DNA from: Elmis aenea
Lineage: Eukaryota > Arthropoda > Insecta > Coleoptera > Elmidae
NCBI GenBank assembly: GCA_947652605.1
Contig: OX393576.1
Coordinates: 55,466,966-55,530,965, forward strand
DNA length: 64,000 nucleotides
Direction: 5' to 3'
Shown: positions 22,334 to 33,619 of the stretch, piece after piece
Numbering within the stretch: the first letter of the stretch is position 1
Layout of the letters: every line of letters starts with the position of its first letter
Position numbers and translations under genes: made by a program
Notes under the pieces: generated by a model
Databases searched by the model: none
What the model was told of the DNA's origin: nothing
The model's input: the letters and a program-made list of their open reading frames with translations, nothing else

Positions 22334-22810
22334 AAAGGGTAGTTCACACGGCGACACTAGCGTCGCGAGTCGCGACATCAAATGTCACGACATCGCTTGA
22401 CATTCGATGTCGCGGCACTGGGTGTTCACAGGTATTTGAGCGTCGCAACATCAAAATAAAAATGGCCGCTCTTGCAATAATTGCAGCAACGAGTGTTGTA
22501 GAACAACTAATTATTTTGAAGTCGCTATATTCGGGAATACATTTGTCCCATAAACAAGGATATTGTTGATAATTTTCTAAAATCGTTGGAACATCTATTG
22601 AGGACACGATAAATTGTAAATCGATGACAAACAAATATAAAAGTATGGCAGGCTTACGTCAAATACTGCACTGTCAATATCGATGTCGCGACATCGCGGC
22701 ACTAGCGTCATAACATCGTGGCATCGCGACATCAGACTGTTCAGACGACGATATTTGATGCGCCGACACCTAGTGTCACGACGCTAATGTCATCGTGTGA
22801 ACTTTCCTTA
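22334..22810. mobile_element. GC-rich MITE with GTTCACACG ends (left duplicate)
   Basis: The left end AAGGGTAGTTCACACGGCGAC and the right end (reverse complement TAAGGAAAGTTCACACGATG) are inverted repeats. Subterminal regions contain many copies of TCGCGACATC and its variants, an unusual CpG-rich pattern in this AT-rich DNA. No coding region. Confidence 0.65.
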
Positions 22811-22850
22811 AGGTGGACAAAGGAATAATACCCATAATTAAGAGTTTATA

Positions 22851-23054
22851 CAGGGTGTGTAAAAATTGGCGGAAGCGCTACACGTGGCGATGTTCTTCGT
22901 AAAATTCCAAGTCGAAAATCTTGATACGAAAATGTTGTACCATGCTTGCTGTGTCTGCAAGAGGTCCTCAAAGTTTTGACATTTAGCGCTTTAATAGGCG
23001 TTATTATTTAATACTTGCAAATGAAAAAGCTGCAATTTGGAATAAAAATAAATT
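22851..23054. mobile_element. Left half of a CAGGGTG element, split by the LINE
   Basis: Starts CAGGGTGTGTAAAAATTGGC after TATA and is identical in layout to 29581-29784, where the element continues to its other end at 30191. The LINE therefore inserted inside this element. Confidence 0.85.
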
Positions 23055-23165
23055 ACTGGAATAAACCTTGGGGCACATGGCGCACCCCATTGTATTAAGC
23101 CTTCCCGTGCGTGAATCGAGGTAGCGTACGGGTGACCTCTAGACCTCGGTACTCGTGGGACTTAG

Positions 23166-24132
23166 ATGGACACAGTACTTAAAAATCAACCTGCCATGGA
23201 CTCGAATAAGGACATAGCACAGCAGTCGAAGGACACAGAGGCCGAGAGCATCAGTGTCTCTAGACCTAAGCTTTCCGGAGCCCAGCGACGGAAGCTAAAA
23301 AAGACAAAAGCTGCTCAGAGCGAGGGACAAGTCGTTGCCTCAGCAACGGCCAATCCTACGCAAAGAGTAGCGGAAAACACGCCCAGGAAGTGCCTGGTCG
23401 GGACGCCAAAGCGACACCGATCAGATGACAGCACTCCACAGGGTGTTAAAAAAGTTGTCAAAAAGCTTAAGGGATCCGAAACGAAAACCTTAAGCTTCAA
23501 AGATGCTTTAACGGGGATCAAGATGGCAATTTGCGATCAAGACCCGGAAAAGCAGCTTTCTGAAGAGGAGACAGGGAAGTTAAAGACCTGGATCCTCGAA
23601 AAGATTGACTGCGTCAAAGCAGGTGAGGCGTTCCCCAGGTTTACGGACTGTAGACACAGGGAGGGTTCCCTGCGAATTACCGTATCTGACCAGGCCACTA
23701 GGGACTGGCTAGAGGGGCAATTGGCAAAGGAGGTCCCCTGGGAAAGGGGCTAAGCTAAGATTCGTCGAGGCTAAGAACCTTCCCAGACCCATAAGAACTA
23801 TGGTTTGGATACCGGGTCCCCCAGAGGAACCGGAGAAAATCATTCGACGATTTGGTACCCAGAACCAAGGCGTCAGTACCACAAATTGGAGAGTTGTGGA
23901 CAGGAAGGAGGATCCAAAGGGACAACAGCTCGTTGTTCTAATGGACCAAACTTCCTGGGAGCAACTCGCCAAGCTGGACTACAGGCCCTTCGTAAATTTT
24001 ACCAGGGTTACTTTTAAGGCCTTGTCTAAGTCCAAAACGGAGGAGGACAAGGACAAGAAAGTAGAACATCAGGCTATGGATACGGAAGAGGGGCCCCCAG
24101 GGGAACCTCAACCCTCCACTAGCACACAATAA
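23166..24132 (+). pseudogene. LINE ORF1 (DUF4780-like RNA-binding protein), one frameshift
   Basis: ORF1 proteins of this group bind the LINE RNA. The first frame runs from Met at 23166 to a stop at 23751-23753. The second frame (from about 23740 to 24132) continues the protein, so a one-base change near 23735-23750 split it. The N-terminus is Lys/Ser-rich and basic (GAQRRKLKKTK). The central part holds a folded domain with TNWRVVDRKEDPKGQQLVVL, resembling DUF4780, and the acidic tail ends PSTSTQ. No CCHC zinc knuckle is visible, unlike many I-clade ORF1 proteins. ORF2 starts three bases after the stop. Confidence 0.75.
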
Positions 24133-24135
24133 GCA

Positions 24136-27100
24136 ATGCTTCGCTTATTGCAAATTAACCTGCATCACTGTAGGGCGGCATCAGCTGCACTCAGTGCATA
24201 CATGGCAAAAAATGAGATCGATGTTGCACTGGTCCAGGAACCCTGGACTGTTAAAGGAGCTATCAGAGGTCTCAGAGGAGCTGGAGTTTAGGTCATTTAT
24301 GAACTAACAACAGCAAACCCAAGAACATGTATTGTTCTAAGAAATCGCAAGGTTCAAGCGATGCCACTATGGAACTTTTGTTCCAGAGATCTAGTAGCAA
24401 TTAACCTAATTCTGATGGAGGCGGAAAGGCGGAGGGAGATTACTCTCGTATCTGCCTATCTGCCATACGACCAGGATGGGGACCCACCAACAAATGAAGT
24501 CAGAAGATTGGTGGAGGAAAAAACTCGTAGGGGCCAACCAGTACTGATTGGTTGTGACGCAAATGCGCACCACATTGTATGGGGCAGTACAGGAACCAAC
24601 AAAAGAGGTGAGTCTCTCCTAGAGTTTTTAATTACTAACAACCTAGAGATAGCAAACAGAGGAAATGAACCGACCTTCGTTAACGTACAAAGAAGGGAGG
24701 TCATTGACTTAACTATGTGCACTACAAATATGAGTGACACAGTAAAAAACTGGCATGTATCAGACGAGCCATCGCTCTCTGATCATAGGTATATAAGGTT
24801 CAACATTAAATTGCACGAAAATACTACACAAGTATACCGAAATCCAAGGGCCACGGACTGGAACCTTTATAGGGAACAGTTACAAGTGGAACTTGAAAAC
24901 TGTCCACAGTCGGCCAATAACACGGCCGAATTGGAGATTATGGAAAGCAGTCTCAGAACTGCTATCATACAAGCCTATGAATACAGTTGCCCCGAAAGGG
25001 AGAAAAGAACCTCAAAACAAGTGCCCTGGTGGCATGAGGGACTTGGACACCTCAGGGACAACACAAGGAAGTTATTCAATAGAGCCAAAAGAACAGGGGA
25101 CTGGGGGACATATAGGATCTCACTAACCGAATACAACAAGGCCATAAGAAAGGCAAAAAGGGACTCATGGAGAGACTACTGTCAGGGCCTCGAACAGATA
25201 CCTGAAACAGCTAGACTCCAAAAAGTCCTCATGAAAGGGACCGAAGGAAACATCGGTTCGCTTAAAAAATCAGACGGGGCCTATACAGAAACTGGGAAGG
25301 AGACTTTGGAGCTTTTGCTCCATACGCACTTCCCAGGTTCTTACACCCTGAACGAAAGATCTGAAAGAGGCGAAAATATATGCCACAACCTCAAGAGGGC
25401 AAATCGAGAGGGCTGGCAAATAGCCAAAAAGGTAATAAATCAAACAAAAGTAAGATGGGCAGTCAATAAATTTCTCCCATTCAAATCACCAGGGAAAGAT
25501 GGAATTATACCTGTGTTATTACAGCAAGGGCTAGACTTGCTGGCCTCCAACCTTTGTAGAATGCTTAGGGCTAGCTTAGCCCTCGCATATGTACCTAGAG
25601 CTTGGAGAGACGTAAAGGTGGTTTTCATTCCAAAGCAGGGACGAGAGTCATACGCCCAGCCCAAAGCTTTCAGACCAATAAGTCTGACATCCTTCCTCCT
25701 AAAACTATTGGAGAGACTCATAGAAAGGCACATAAGGGACGAGGTTCTTGGGGGTTCACCCCTTAATCGACACCAATATGCCTATCAGTCAGGAAAATCT
25801 TGCGAGCTGGCCATACATGAAATAGCTAGCAAGATCGAGAGTGGTCTAAAGAACAAAGAGATCACACTTGGAGTTTTTCTAGATATCGAGGGGGCGTTTG
25901 ATAATGCCTCCCCGAGATCAATACGAAATGCAGTGGAAAGCAGAGGAATACATTCTACAATTTGTAAATGGATTTCCGAAATGCTTAAACACAGAAATAT
26001 TTATGCCTCTGCATTTGGACAGACTGCAGGAGTTAGGGCTGTCCGAGGGTGCCCACAGGGGGGGGTTCTATCTCCCCTTTTGTGGTGCTTAGTGGCAGAC
26101 GAGCTCCTGTGGAGACTGAAAAAAGCAGGGCACTTTGCAGTTGGCTATGCCGATGACATAGCCATACTAACAACAGGCAAGTACGGAGGCGTAGTATCAG
26201 ACATGATGCAAGGCGCCTTACGAATTGTCGAAAGGTGGTGCACAGGTGAGGGTTTAACGGTAAATCCGTCTAAAACCTCACTAGTACACTTTACTAGGAA
26301 AACAAAACCGTGTGGGACTAAAACAGTATACCTGTTTGAAGAACCACTGGAAACAGTAGGAGAGGTTAAATATTTAGGAGTGATTCTAGATAGCAAACTT
26401 AACTTTAAACTACATGTAGAAAAAACTACCAAAAAAGCCACTGTAGCTCTATGGACCTGCAGAAGGATGCTTGGGAAAAACTGGGGTTTAACACCTAGGA
26501 TGATATATTGGATATACACCAAGATGGTCATACCCATCGTAACTTATGCAAGTCTGATCTGGTGGACTAGAACACAGATAAAAGACTGCAGAAATAAATT
26601 AGACAAGCTACAGCGACTGGCTTGCCTAAGTATTACCGGGGCGATGTCAACAACGCCTACGGCGGCAATGGAAGTGTTGCTGAACTTACCTCCTCTTTAC
26701 CTTGTGGTCAAATCACAAGCACTAAGAGGGGGGTACCGACTAAAAATCACCTCCAAAGAGGGGAGACGTAGAGAAGGGCACTTAGCTATTCTCAACGAGA
26801 TCGACACGCATCCGACATTAAATATGATCTCGGATAGAATAAACAGGACGCTAACCATTGAGAAAACCTTTGGAATCACAATTCCAACACGGGACCAATG
26901 GGAGCGCCATGAAATAGAGCTTAATGGCCTGGTCTGGTATACGGACGGGTCAAAAACGCAAAATGGAACAGGCTGCGGAATATGGGGAGCAGCACAACTG
27001 AGACAAGGCAAATCTGTAAGCCTTGGACAGTGTGCAACCATATTTCAAGCTGAGGTGTATGCTGTGCACTTATGTGCAGAAACATTATTAGAAAGAGATT

Positions 27101-27762
27101 TTGATAACAAAAGAATCTTCATAATGTCCGACAGCCAAGCAGCGTTAAAAGCTCTTGGTTCGTCAGAAGTAAACTCAGGACTTGTTCTGAACTGCATACA
27201 AGCACTCAACATGCTAGGAAGCAGGAATAATGTTAAACTGGTATGGTGCCCAGGGCACACTAATATACCAGGGAACGAGAAGGCGGATCGCCTAGCCAAA
27301 ATTGGCAGCGAGACACCTTTCTTCGGACCAGAACCCGCAGTTGGTACATCCTATGGAACAGCCAAGCGGTGTCTTAATGACATACTAACACAAGAGCACA
27401 ATGCTCATTGGAAAAAAGTTGCAGGACAAGCCCATTCCAAGGCTATCCTGTCAATGGTCTCCAAAGAGAAAACAGAAGAAATGCTCAGGATGAGCAGAGC
27501 AGACATTAGAGCAGCCACAGGGCTTGTCACAGGGCACTGTGGGTTAAACAAACACTTCTACATAATAGGGCTCTCTGAGACCGATATATGTAGAGGATGT
27601 GGTGAAGAAGAAGAAACTCCTCTGCACGTAATATGCCAGTGTGAAGGATTCACACCCTATCGGCGCAGACTTCTAGGGATGGAAAAAGCCAACCAAGAAG
27701 AGCTAAGAAAAACACCCTTAAAGAAAATCCTGGAGTTTTTCAAAAACACAGGACTTCTTTAA
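24136..27762 (+). pseudogene. LINE ORF2: APE endonuclease, RT, RNase H, CCHC; one early stop
   Basis: The natural start is ATG at 24136 (MLRLLQINLHHCRAA). TAG at 24289-24291 interrupts the frame after 51 codons; from there to 27762 it is open. Domains: APE endonuclease ~1-225 (VQEPW, GCDANAHHIVWGS, SDHRYIRF); RT ~400-700 with FLDIEGAFDNA (~580), GCPQGGVLSPLLW and YADDIAI (~670); RNase H ~930-1055 with WYTDGSKT, AEVYAVHL, SDSQAALKAL and WCPGHTNIPGNEKADRLAK; and a C-terminal Cys/His region CRGCGEEEETPLHVICQC (~1152). An RNase H together with the DIEGAFDN palm suggests the I/LOA group rather than jockey or R1. A single nonsense codon is the only inactivating change seen. Confidence 0.9.
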
Positions 27763-28697
27763 GTGGCTATCACCAGAGGGTACAATAGACCAACAGGTCG
27801 CAGTACAGGAACCCGAAAGGGGACCACCTCCGCGGAAATAATAATAATGACTATTGAGCGCAGAACTATAGAATCGCTCTCTCAAGCATCTAGAAAGAAA
27901 ACTCATAGGAAATCGTTGAATTTCACAGTTGCGTGTTTTGAAACATTATTATACGGATATAGGTTTAGCGAGCCAGGCTGGTTGAAACATACTCTGTTGA
28001 AATCAGGGGTAAAAAATTGTATTGGTGATTATTCACTAGGCTAATCATTGTAGTACCTTTTTAGGCTTTTTTAATAAACAAGTAAAAAAACAGCATTTTT
28101 TTTTCAGTAAATTGAAAAGACCAAACATCTCCTTTTGTGTGTGTAATATTTTTGACTGTCAGTCTCAATGTGTATTTTAGTAAAGATTCATAATACTTAC
28201 TATAGCTAAAAAATTAGCTCGCGTATTTTGCAACCACAGCGATTTCAATTTATATTCAATACATGTAATTTAGCATCAGAAAATATATTGAAAGCCAACA
28301 TATATGGAAAATTTAAAAGCTATTGGTTTTTTCCCGAATTCATCATATTTTCCTACTAAAGGCACTATAACCTACAGAGCGATTTAATATTTATCCAACT
28401 TATAAAAAAAACCTTCAATATTTCAAGTAAAATCGTTGACATGTTGGAGCTCGCCTCTTGTATCAATTATTGTTATAGCTTTGTACCATAAAATTAGCGA
28501 TTGAAATTTAATATAGTATTAGTAAAGAAGTTTGACTGCAAAGATCAAGAATACATGAAGCAGAAACTAATTTTCCAATACCTATAACAAATTAGGTTGT
28601 TTAAGTGTAGCAGAAAAATTATATGAAATAATTTTAGAGGACAGATTAAGAATATAAAAGGTGGAAGAGACCCAATGCGGCCTTAGACCCTATAGAA

Positions 28698-28930
28698 CAG
28701 CGGTGGGCAAACTTTTTTTGAAGAGGGCCAGTTTGCGCAAATAGTGTGACTAAAAGGGCCGCACAAAAAAATTAATTATAATAACAACTTATTAATTATG
28801 TGTAAGTTGAGAGCGACAAAAAAATTAGGGTATAAAAAAAGATATATACATATATTATAGAAGTTTTTACTAATATAGTAATTCATGAAGGGCCGCATGC
28901 GGCCCGCGGGCCGCGGTTTGCCCACCACTG
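28698..28930. mobile_element. hAT MITE (right duplicate)
   Basis: Same insertion as 21943-22197, with the CTATAGAA duplication on both sides. It is 22 bp shorter because one internal GGGCCGCATG-containing segment is absent. Confidence 0.9.
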
Positions 28931-29067
28931 CTATAGAAGCATGCAGGACCTGATTTTTACGTTAAGACAGTTGTGAAAAAGCAATGGAACGTTTAAAGAC
29001 TTTGTAGGTACTTTTGTTTTTATTGATTTGATTATAGTCTAATAGAGTGCCATATTTAGAAAAAGTA

Positions 29068-29540
29068 AAGGGTAGTTCACACGGCGACACTAGCGTCGCG
29101 AGTCGCGACATCAAATGTCACGACATCGCTTGACATTCGATGTCGCGGCACTGGGTGTTCACAGGTATTTGAGCGTCGCGACATCAAAATAAAAATGGCC
29201 GCTCTTGCAATTGCAGCAACGAGTGTTGTAGAACAACTAATTATTTTGAAGTCGCTATATTCGGGAATAGATTTGTCCCATAAACAAGGATATTGTTGAT
29301 AATTTTCTAAAATCGTTGGAACATCTATTGAGGACACGATAAATTGTAAATCGATGACAAACAAATATAAAAGTATGGCAGGCTTACGTCAAATACTGCA
29401 CTGTCAATATCGATGTCGCGACATCGCGGCACTAGCGTCATAACATCGTGGCATCGCGACATCAGACTGTTCAGACGACGATATTTGATGCGCCGACACC
29501 TAGTGTCACGACGCTAATGTCATCGTGTGAACTTTCCTTA
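29068..29540. mobile_element. GC-rich MITE (right duplicate)
   Basis: Same element as 22334-22810, with the same GTTCACACG inverted ends and TCGCGACATC subrepeats; a few substitutions and a 3-base deletion distinguish it. Confidence 0.65.
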
Positions 29541-29580
29541 AGGTGGACAACGGAATAATACCCATAATTAAGAGTTTATA

Positions 29581-30191
29581 CAGGGTGTGTAAAAATTGGC
29601 GGAAGCGCTACACGTGGCGATGTTCTTCGTAAAATTCCAAGTCGAAAATCTTGATACGAAAATGTTGTACCATGCTTGCTGTGTCTGCAAGAGGTCCTCA
29701 AAGTTTTGACATTTAGCGCTTTAATAGGCGTTATTATTTAATACTTGCAAATGAAAAAGCTGCAATTTGGAATAAAAATAAATTTCGAATAGTATTTTTT
29801 CCTAGATATTGTGTTCTTCCTTTCAAAACTTGGTTTTGAAAATATGTAAATCACTGATTTAAATGAAAATAATACATATTATGCCAACATTGTCATTAGC
29901 TGCCATCTCTGTTTTTCTCGTAATTATTTCTAGTTTGTGTTTTACGACACCCAAAAGTTTGTAGCTATGTTTACGTTCAAACAAAAATTGTTAATACGTA
30001 AGTAAAAATTGGTGATAAAAAAATGTCCAAACGCAAATCAATGTATGCAATGTTGCCAATTTTTGTTCCTTTAAATGGTTCCTGAGGCCATAGAAAGCAT
30101 GGTACAACATTTTTGTATTAAGATTTTCGACTTAGAATTTTACGAAGAACATCGTCACGTGTAGCGCTTCCGCCAATTTAAACACACCCTG
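29581..30191. mobile_element. CAGGGTG element, complete 611-bp copy
   Basis: Inverted ends CAGGGTGTGTAAAAATTGGC and (reverse complement) CAGGGTGTGTTTAAATTGGC extend about 110 bp, through 'gcgctacacgtg' and 'tacgaagaacatcg'. It sits in the TA-rich target within the RTE-like LINE: reading of the LINE continues from 29541-29580 to 30192 onward. Confidence 0.85.
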
Positions 30192-30965
30192 TATAAGAGT
30201 AATAAAAACTATCTTCGGACTCACAACAGTGGTTCCCAGGAATTTAAAACAACAGTGGAAGTAAGACAGGGGGCACTTTAAGCTCACTGCTTTTTATAAT
30301 TCTCATGGATGAACTAATGCATAAAAAATACAAAGAAAGTCTACTGCGGATGGAATAAACTGAAACCAATATCTTTAACAGAATTGGCCATTGCAGATGA
30401 TGTGGTGCTGTTAGCTGAAAAAAAAGGACCTGCAACAAAATCTGGGCCTACGGGCAGATACATCAAGAAGATATGAAAACCAATGTAAAAAAGACAAATA
30501 CCATGGTTATAACGAAAACCCATGTTCCGGTTTCAATCATGCTAGACCAAGAATGTGTGTACGTATCAATTTTTACTTACGAGAAACTTGGCACTAAAAA
30601 GAAAGCAAAAACAACGGATACAGACGCAGGAGATGAGAGTTTTGAGAAGAGTATAGGGATGTAGAGTAATTGATAAAATAAGCAACTATAAAATCAGAAA
30701 AAGCCTAGGAGTAAAAGATACGAAGAAAAATATGGAGACAAACCTATTAAGATGGTTGGAACATCTAGTACGCATGCCAAAAAGCAGGTACGCAAAAAAT
30801 GCTATTGGAAAACGAGTGTGACGGAAAAAGAATTAGACAACGACCAAGTTCAAGCTGGGATAACGAATTGAGACAGACTAAAAGAAAAAGAAGTTGGCTG
30901 GTGAGATGTGGCACCGTTAGCCAATGATTAATGAATTGAGAAACATAATCAAGAACTAGAAAAAC
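30192..30965 (+). pseudogene. LINE RT relic (RTE-like), palm and C-terminus
   Basis: Follows on from the relic at 21830-22850 and its duplicate. Frame-broken phrases include FKTTVEVRQGA, PISLTELAIADDVVLLAEKK (RT catalytic block in the variant form IADD), TNTMVITK and LLRWLEHLVRMPKSRYAKN, which is a common C-terminal phrase of RTE-like insect LINEs. Stops and shifts are frequent. Confidence 0.65.
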
Positions 30966-31134
30966 ATACTTCGACATACCGAACCCGATTAAGAAAAAGT
31001 AAACATGAATAAAACAGAATGCTAGAAAAAAGATTTTGTCTCAAATAGAGGAATCTGAATTGTTTTTTTTTAATGATAAATATTCCAATTGATCGTTGCA
31101 AAACATCCCGCATTTCTTCCAGGCTGTTTTTAAA

Positions 31135-31981
31135 ATACAGAATATGTAGTCACTTCAAATTGACGAAATTTGGTTCGCGATTTTTAATTACGATTAGCGT
31201 ATGGAATATGACATCGCTTAAGTGACCACCTCTGGCCGCGTTACAAATGCCTGTTCTTTTAATCATATTTTTCATGACATTCTCGCACGTTTCGCGTGTT
31301 ATTTCCGCAATTTCATGTCGAATATTGTCCTGAAGCATTGGAATTGTTGTTGGTTTATTAGCGTAGACTTTTCCTTTCAGGTACCCCCACAGAAAATAGT
31401 CGGGTGACGTTAAATCGGGTGATCGCGGGGGCCAGTCTACTATACGTTGAATCGTTGACTTGCATGGCACATGATGAAGTCCAAAAAAATCATGCAGTTT
31501 TCTTCGCGTATTCACAATTGAACGATTATTTAGATAAAATGTTTTAATGACTTCAACACGTTGTTGAGGCGTCAGATGCTCCATAATAAAGTGTAATTGA
31601 CTACTCTTTAAGACTGCCAATAACTAAATGTCAAATGGCCCCCGCGATCACCCGATTTAATGTCACCCGACTATTTTCTGTGGGGGTAACTGAAAGGAAA
31701 AGTCTACGCTAATAAACCAACAACAATTCCAATGCTTCAGGACAATATTCGACATGAAATTGCGGAAATAACACGCGAAACGTGCGAGAATGTCATGAAA
31801 AATATGATTAAAAGAACAGGCATTTGTAACGCTGCCAGAGGTAGTCACTTGAGCGATGTCATATTCCATACATAATTGTCATAAGCCTACTGTTGAATAA
31901 AAAAATCCAAATTTAAAAAAATGTGATTCATTTCCGGGTTATTCAAAAACAACATCGGCCTGGAACATAATATTCACCCTG
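31135..31981. mobile_element. CAGGGTG-type element with inverted transposase ends
   Basis: The right end is CACCCTG at 31975-31981 followed by TA. The arms 31198-31432 and 31638-31877 are inverted copies, each holding the C-terminal coding part of the transposase. The expected left terminus is not found, so the left end appears deleted. Confidence 0.65.
31150..31620 (-). pseudogene. IS630/Tc1-mariner-like transposase with internal deletion
   Basis: The 156-residue open frame joins an N-terminal helix-turn-helix (LTPQQRVEVIKTFYLNNRSI, to STIQRIV; DUF4817-like) directly to the end of a DDE_3-type catalytic domain (WPPRSPDLTSPDYFLWGYLK, then HLSDVIFHT). The full family is about 350 residues and the section with the first two catalytic Asp residues is missing, so the protein cannot be catalytic. 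The open frame survives only because the deletion kept phase. The same C-terminal coding part recurs inverted at 31638-31877. Confidence 0.8.
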
Positions 31982-33617
31982 TATAATAAGATAACACGAT
32001 AACACGAAAGGTCTGGTGATATACAAGGTGTGGCACAGCCTATTTGTACGAGGTGCTACCTAAAAGTTCATGGAATTGAAGGTCCAGCGCAAGACAAGTG
32101 TAGTACAGAATGCGCCGTTAGGTTTAGCCTTCAGTATCACTAATCTATCGAACACGACTGTCATTTCCCACCCCCCTGTTTCTCCTGACTTGTTAGCCAA
32201 TATAAAAATGAAGCTCGAGGGGAAACGATTTGACAAGTAGCGGGTGATTACTCTGAAGGTCGATAATGATTTTTTTAAAGCGATTTTAAATAAATTCCGG
32301 GAACGTTTGGGTACCACCACGTATAATAGAGATGATTGGAACTCTTTAAAAAATCGACTCAAAATTATATTTTTAAGGGCTTCACCCAGTTTATGATACT
32401 CTAAAATGTTTTGCTATGCTTCGTGTATATTAAAGGGAAGAAAATAATTACTATATTAAACACAAACTCCTGGTAAGCTATCAAAAATTATAACAATTTT
32501 AAAACTTCACCACAGATGTCGAGGATGATAAGGGATTTGATATTAATTATTACGTACAAAACCCAAGGGTGTTTAATCTAATTTTGTTACAAAAGTACTA
32601 ATTAATGTCTACCTCACGTTCAGCGGTTACAGGCTGGCATGGCAATTGTGGTTAATTAAACTTGAAAAGAGACAATCGACAACCATATCAACAAGGTGTT
32701 ACTAAATGAACTTTATCCTTTGACCTATATATTATTCAATTGTTTCATTTACTCGTTTAACCTTAAATATTGTGGAAGGGACGAATGAACGTAAATTTAT
32801 TGAGGTCAAAATTTGGGACCCAAAAATAATCCTAGACCGAAATAGATCAGTAATTAATTAAACTTTTAGGGGAGAGCAATCATTTTAAAATTAAATTATA
32901 TTAATTATTGAATTCTAATACATAATCCAATGTTTGGAGTGTTTAGATATTAAAATAGTATTATGGATGGAAATTTGTTTTAAATTAGCAAAATACTGTG
33001 TTGTTAATAAATCTATAAATACTTGCATTAAATGGATTAGTGAATTTATCATTGAACACAAACATTTACGCTTAGTTAACTAAAAATACATACCTAATAC
33101 CAATTTTAATTGCCCATACAATTCTGTAAATATTATTTCATACTTTTATATTTATCGAGTTTTGTTGAGGTAAATTTTTAATGAAATGCGTGTAAATTAC
33201 GTTAAAGAAGGGACTAGTTCTTTAAAAATTATATACCTACGTTATTATGATGTGTAGAATATTAAACAAAAACCATTTTTGCTGACAATGCATAATATGG
33301 GGTTACGTTTTACCAAAAATAAATCTTATTTAACGGCAACGCACAAAGCAATAAGAAATTTTTTTCAATGGTAGTAGGTTTTGTTTGAATTTGCCCAATA
33401 ATAATTAAATAGAATGGTTGGTTGGGTTTGTAAAGAAACGTGAAGGTTCCTGAAATTTCTTGGAAACAAAAAAAAATCTATTTGAAGTTATCTGCGAAAA
33501 ATAAAGGATTCTTTTATCTTTAAGGATGTTTTTAAAAGATAACGGTATTTCTCGTAGTAATAATATTAATAAACTTTTGCTATTATTTTTATATGAGAAA
33601 AGTTAAAATACAACGTA
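31982..33617. other. Intronic DNA, one possible transposon relic
   Basis: Near 32025-32080 'acaaggtgtggcacag' followed by 'aagttcatggaatt' resembles a mariner-type terminus, but no partner end or frame was found. The rest is AT-rich without recognisable features. Confidence 0.3.
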
Positions 33618-33619
33618 TA

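Larger units (their letters stand above)
21041..23054. repeat. 2-kb direct repeat, left copy, ending at the LINE 5' end
   Basis: Matches 27844-29784 over its whole length with scattered point differences and a few indels: about 50 bp extra near 21530-21585 and 22 bp extra near 22143. It begins ATGACTATTGAGCGC and ends AATAAAAATAAATT, which directly abuts the first base of the LINE. It contains part of a piggyBac relic, an RTE-like relic, a hAT MITE, a GC-rich MITE and half of a CAGGGTG element. Confidence 0.95.
23055..27843 (+). mobile_element. Full-length two-ORF LINE with RNase H (I/LOA-group)
   Basis: A 4.8-kb non-LTR element: a short GC-richer 5' UTR (23055-23165), ORF1, ORF2 and a short 3' UTR ending in an AATAATAATA tail. 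It is full length but carries one frameshift in ORF1 and one stop in ORF2. Its GC content and codon use differ sharply from the surrounding DNA. It is flanked by the 2-kb direct repeats. Confidence 0.9.
27844..29784. repeat. 2-kb direct repeat, right copy, starting at the LINE 3' end
   Basis: Begins ATGACTATTGAGCGC directly after the AATAATAATA tail of the LINE. It runs to AATAAAAATAAATT, then continues into the rest of the CAGGGTG element. It carries the same nested relics as 21041-23054 in the same order. Confidence 0.95.
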
